From assembly GCA_963824475.1 (NCBI GenBank), contig CAWGPR010000006.1:558001-622000 (forward strand): 64,000 bases of DNA. The letters are read 5' to 3'. Below the pieces are notes generated by a model. It did no database searches and was not told the DNA's origin. It worked only from the letters and a program-made list of their open reading frames with translations. The stretch is from Roseiarcus sp963824475 (lineage in GTDB: Bacteria; Pseudomonadota; Alphaproteobacteria; Rhizobiales; Beijerinckiaceae). This document shows positions 62,492 to 64,000 of the stretch, piece after piece. Position 1 is the first letter of the stretch. The number at the start of each line of letters is the position of its first letter. The position numbers and the translations under genes were made by a program.

Positions 62492-64000
62492 GTGCCTAAA
62501 GATACGGGAGACGCCGGCGAACGCTCCCTGCCCCTGCTCCGTGCTGTGGGGGTCAGCAAAGCGTTCGTCGGCAACCGCGTTCTCGATGGCGTCGACCTCG
62601 ATGTCATGCCCGGCGAAGTGCACGCCATCGTCGGGGAGAACGGTGCCGGCAAGTCGACGCTCATAAAGATCCTGGGCGGGGTCTACCAGCCCGACGGCGG
62701 CCAGCTCCTGGTTGACGGCGAAGCGCGCCGGTTTCGTTCGCCGCGTGAAGCGCTCGCGGCGGGCGTCGTCGTCATCCACCAGGAATTGTCGCTCGCTCCG
62801 AGTCTTTCGGCGGAAGAGAATCTTTTCCTCGGCCGGTTTCCCCGCAACGCTTTCGGCGTCGTCGACCGGCGCCTGATGCGAGCCCGCACGCGAGACGTGT
62901 TCGAGCAATTGGGCGTCACGGTCGCGCCGCAAGACATCGTCGCAACCCTCAGCATTGCTCAGCAACAGATGGTGGAGATCGCCAAGGCGATCCTGGCTGA
63001 CGCGCGCATCCTCGTTCTCGACGAACCAACCGCGGTTCTCGATGAGAACCGGCTCAACGTCTTGTTCGCAACGATTGAACGGCTGCGCGTGAAGGGGCTC
63101 GGAATCCTCTTCATTTCGCACCACCTCGAGGAAATCTTCCGCATCGCGGATAAGGTGACGGTGCTCAGGGACGGCCGCGTGACCGGGTTCGCGAAGGTTG
63201 CGGAAGTCGATCAGGATTGGCTCGTCGCGAGAATGATCGGGCGCCGTTTCGCGGCCCATGAACCGCGCGCGAGACAAATCCGGCAGCCAGCCCTTGCCAT
63301 CAAGAACCTGTCGGTTCCGGGAGAGGTATCGGATATCACGCTAACGGTGAGCGAGGGTGAGATCGTCGGCCTGGCCGGTCTTGTCGGGGCGGGACGCACG
63401 GAGCTGGCGCGCGCGGTCGTCGGGCTCAGCAGGCGCGTTTCCGGAACCATCGAGGTATTTGGCCGGGCGGTGAGAATTTGGAGTCCGAGCGCGGCGGCTC
63501 GGCTCGGCATCGCCTACGTGACAGAGGATCGAAAGGCTCAAGGCCTGCTTCCCAATCGTCCCGTCCGCGAGAACGCCACAATTGCGAATTTGCGTCGGTT
63601 CGCCCGTTGGGGAATTCTCCGTCTGCGCGCCGAGGCCCGTTATGTACGAGACATGGTGAAGCGACTGGATGTGAGGCTCGCAAGCCCGAGCGTCGAAATA
63701 CGCACGCTGAGCGGCGGCAACCAGCAGAAGGTGCTCATTGGCAGGGCGCTCGCCATCGAGCCGCGGATCCTCCTTCTGGACGAACCGACTCGGGGTGTCG
63801 ACATCGGCGCGAAGCAGGAGATCTACGCGGCGATCGAACGCCTTGTTGCAGAGGGCATGGCGGTCATGCTGATCTCCTCCGACATGGAGGAAATTCTGCG
63901 CCTTTCGGACCGAATCGTGGTCCTCCGCCGCGGGCAAATCGCAGCGACCCTCTCTCGCGCCGAAGCCTCGGAGACCGCGATCATGCGAGCCGCGGCGCTT
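62492..64000 (+). CDS. ribose-type ABC transporter ATPase, two domains (RbsA-like), 3' end outside window
   Basis: From GTG 62492 the frame is open to the edge (503 codons). Two ATPase domains are visible: the first with GENGAGKSTLIKILGG and LVLDEPTAVLDE, the second degenerate domain with GLVGAGRTELARAVVG, TLSGGNQQKVLIGRAL and LLLDEPTRGVDIGAKQEIY. This is the classic double RbsA/MglA layout, in contrast to the single-domain ATPases of the minus-strand systems. Permease genes are expected just outside. Confidence 0.92.
   Translation, partial: MPKDTGDAGERSLPLLRAVGVSKAFVGNRVLDGVDLDVMPGEVHAIVGENGAGKSTLIKILGGVYQPDGGQLLVDGEARRFRSPREALAAGVVVIHQELSLAPSLSAEENLFLGRFPRNAFGVVDRRLMRARTRDVFEQLGVTVAPQDIVATLSIAQQQMVEIAKAILADARILVLDEPTAVLDENRLNVLFATIERLRVKGLGILFISHHLEEIFRIADKVTVLRDGRVTGFAKVAEVDQDWLVARMIGRRFAAHEPRARQIRQPALAIKNLSVPGEVSDITLTVSEGEIVGLAGLVGAGRTELARAVVGLSRRVSGTIEVFGRAVRIWSPSAAARLGIAYVTEDRKAQGLLPNRPVRENATIANLRRFARWGILRLRAEARYVRDMVKRLDVRLASPSVEIRTLSGGNQQKVLIGRALAIEPRILLLDEPTRGVDIGAKQEIYAAIERLVAEGMAVMLISSDMEEILRLSDRIVVLRRGQIAATLSRAEASETAIMRAAAL

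Noticed and set aside
61316..63277. 653-codon minus-strand frame
   Set aside because: It covers two well-supported plus-strand genes (binding protein and RbsA-like) and shows no family pattern.
1..64000. CRISPR arrays, rRNA genes, prophage or complete insertion sequences
   Set aside because: No regularly spaced repeats, rRNA-like stretches, transposase or integrase genes were seen.

Overview
The window is high-GC DNA from an alphaproteobacterium, most likely a member of the Hyphomicrobiales (Rhizobiales), perhaps near the Beijerinckiaceae or Methylocystaceae. This rests on the sdhCDAB order, the block rne - N-acetylmuramoyl-L-alanine amidase - mrcA - prfB, an aerobic-type CobT, RNase E with a long acidic insertion in its S1 domain, and Rhizobiales-type palindromic repeats. 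The family placement is inference.

Layout. (1) 1-2.0 kb: a TIR-FGE fusion, cut by the left edge, and a small Gly-rich secreted protein. (2) 2.1-6.1 kb: sdhCDAB on the minus strand, with a palindrome-flanked GIY-YIG gene inserted between sdhA and sdhB. (3) 6.2-14 kb: a sugar-acid catabolic locus (PfkB kinase, 2-oxoglutarate-semialdehyde dehydrogenase, two FAH-fold enzymes, UxaA-type dehydratase, HAD phosphatase, GntR regulator). (4) 14.3-23.9 kb: the rne-amiC-mrcA-prfB block, bracketed by an inverted pair of about 275-bp repeats that each carry a sigma70-like promoter and a terminator-like end (candidate RNA genes). (5) 24-38.5 kb: mixed functions: doxX, cobT, alkB, an orphan substrate-binding protein, a DsbA-NhaA fusion, a ParD/ParE-type toxin-antitoxin pair, a UdgX-like protein, a large glucosidase, gnd, a ROK glucokinase and tRNA-Pro(CGG). 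(6) 38.7-46.6 kb: a Liv-type ABC transporter followed by a phosphotriesterase remnant, a PfkB kinase, a BtpA-family protein and a TenA-family protein. (7) 47.2-64 kb: 13 consecutive minus-strand genes (GntR, BtpA, two unknown proteins, a ribose-type ABC transporter, LacI, a ThuA-like protein, a second ribose-type transporter, a PfkB kinase). Divergent from these is a plus-strand set (binding protein, amidase, second binding protein, RbsA-type ATPase) cut by the right edge.

Regions 6 and 7 look like catabolic modules for a sugar-containing compound. Each pairs a transporter with a PfkB kinase and a BtpA protein, but the substrate cannot be read from the sequence.

Sequence quality matters here. 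Five housekeeping or conserved genes (sdhA, rne, prfB, nhaA, ROK kinase) each carry one extra base, and in all five removing it restores both the reading frame and a GANTC (CcrM-type) site. A sixth frameshift (BtpA at 45.84 kb) does not fit this. The five are probably base-calling artefacts at methylated sites rather than real mutations.
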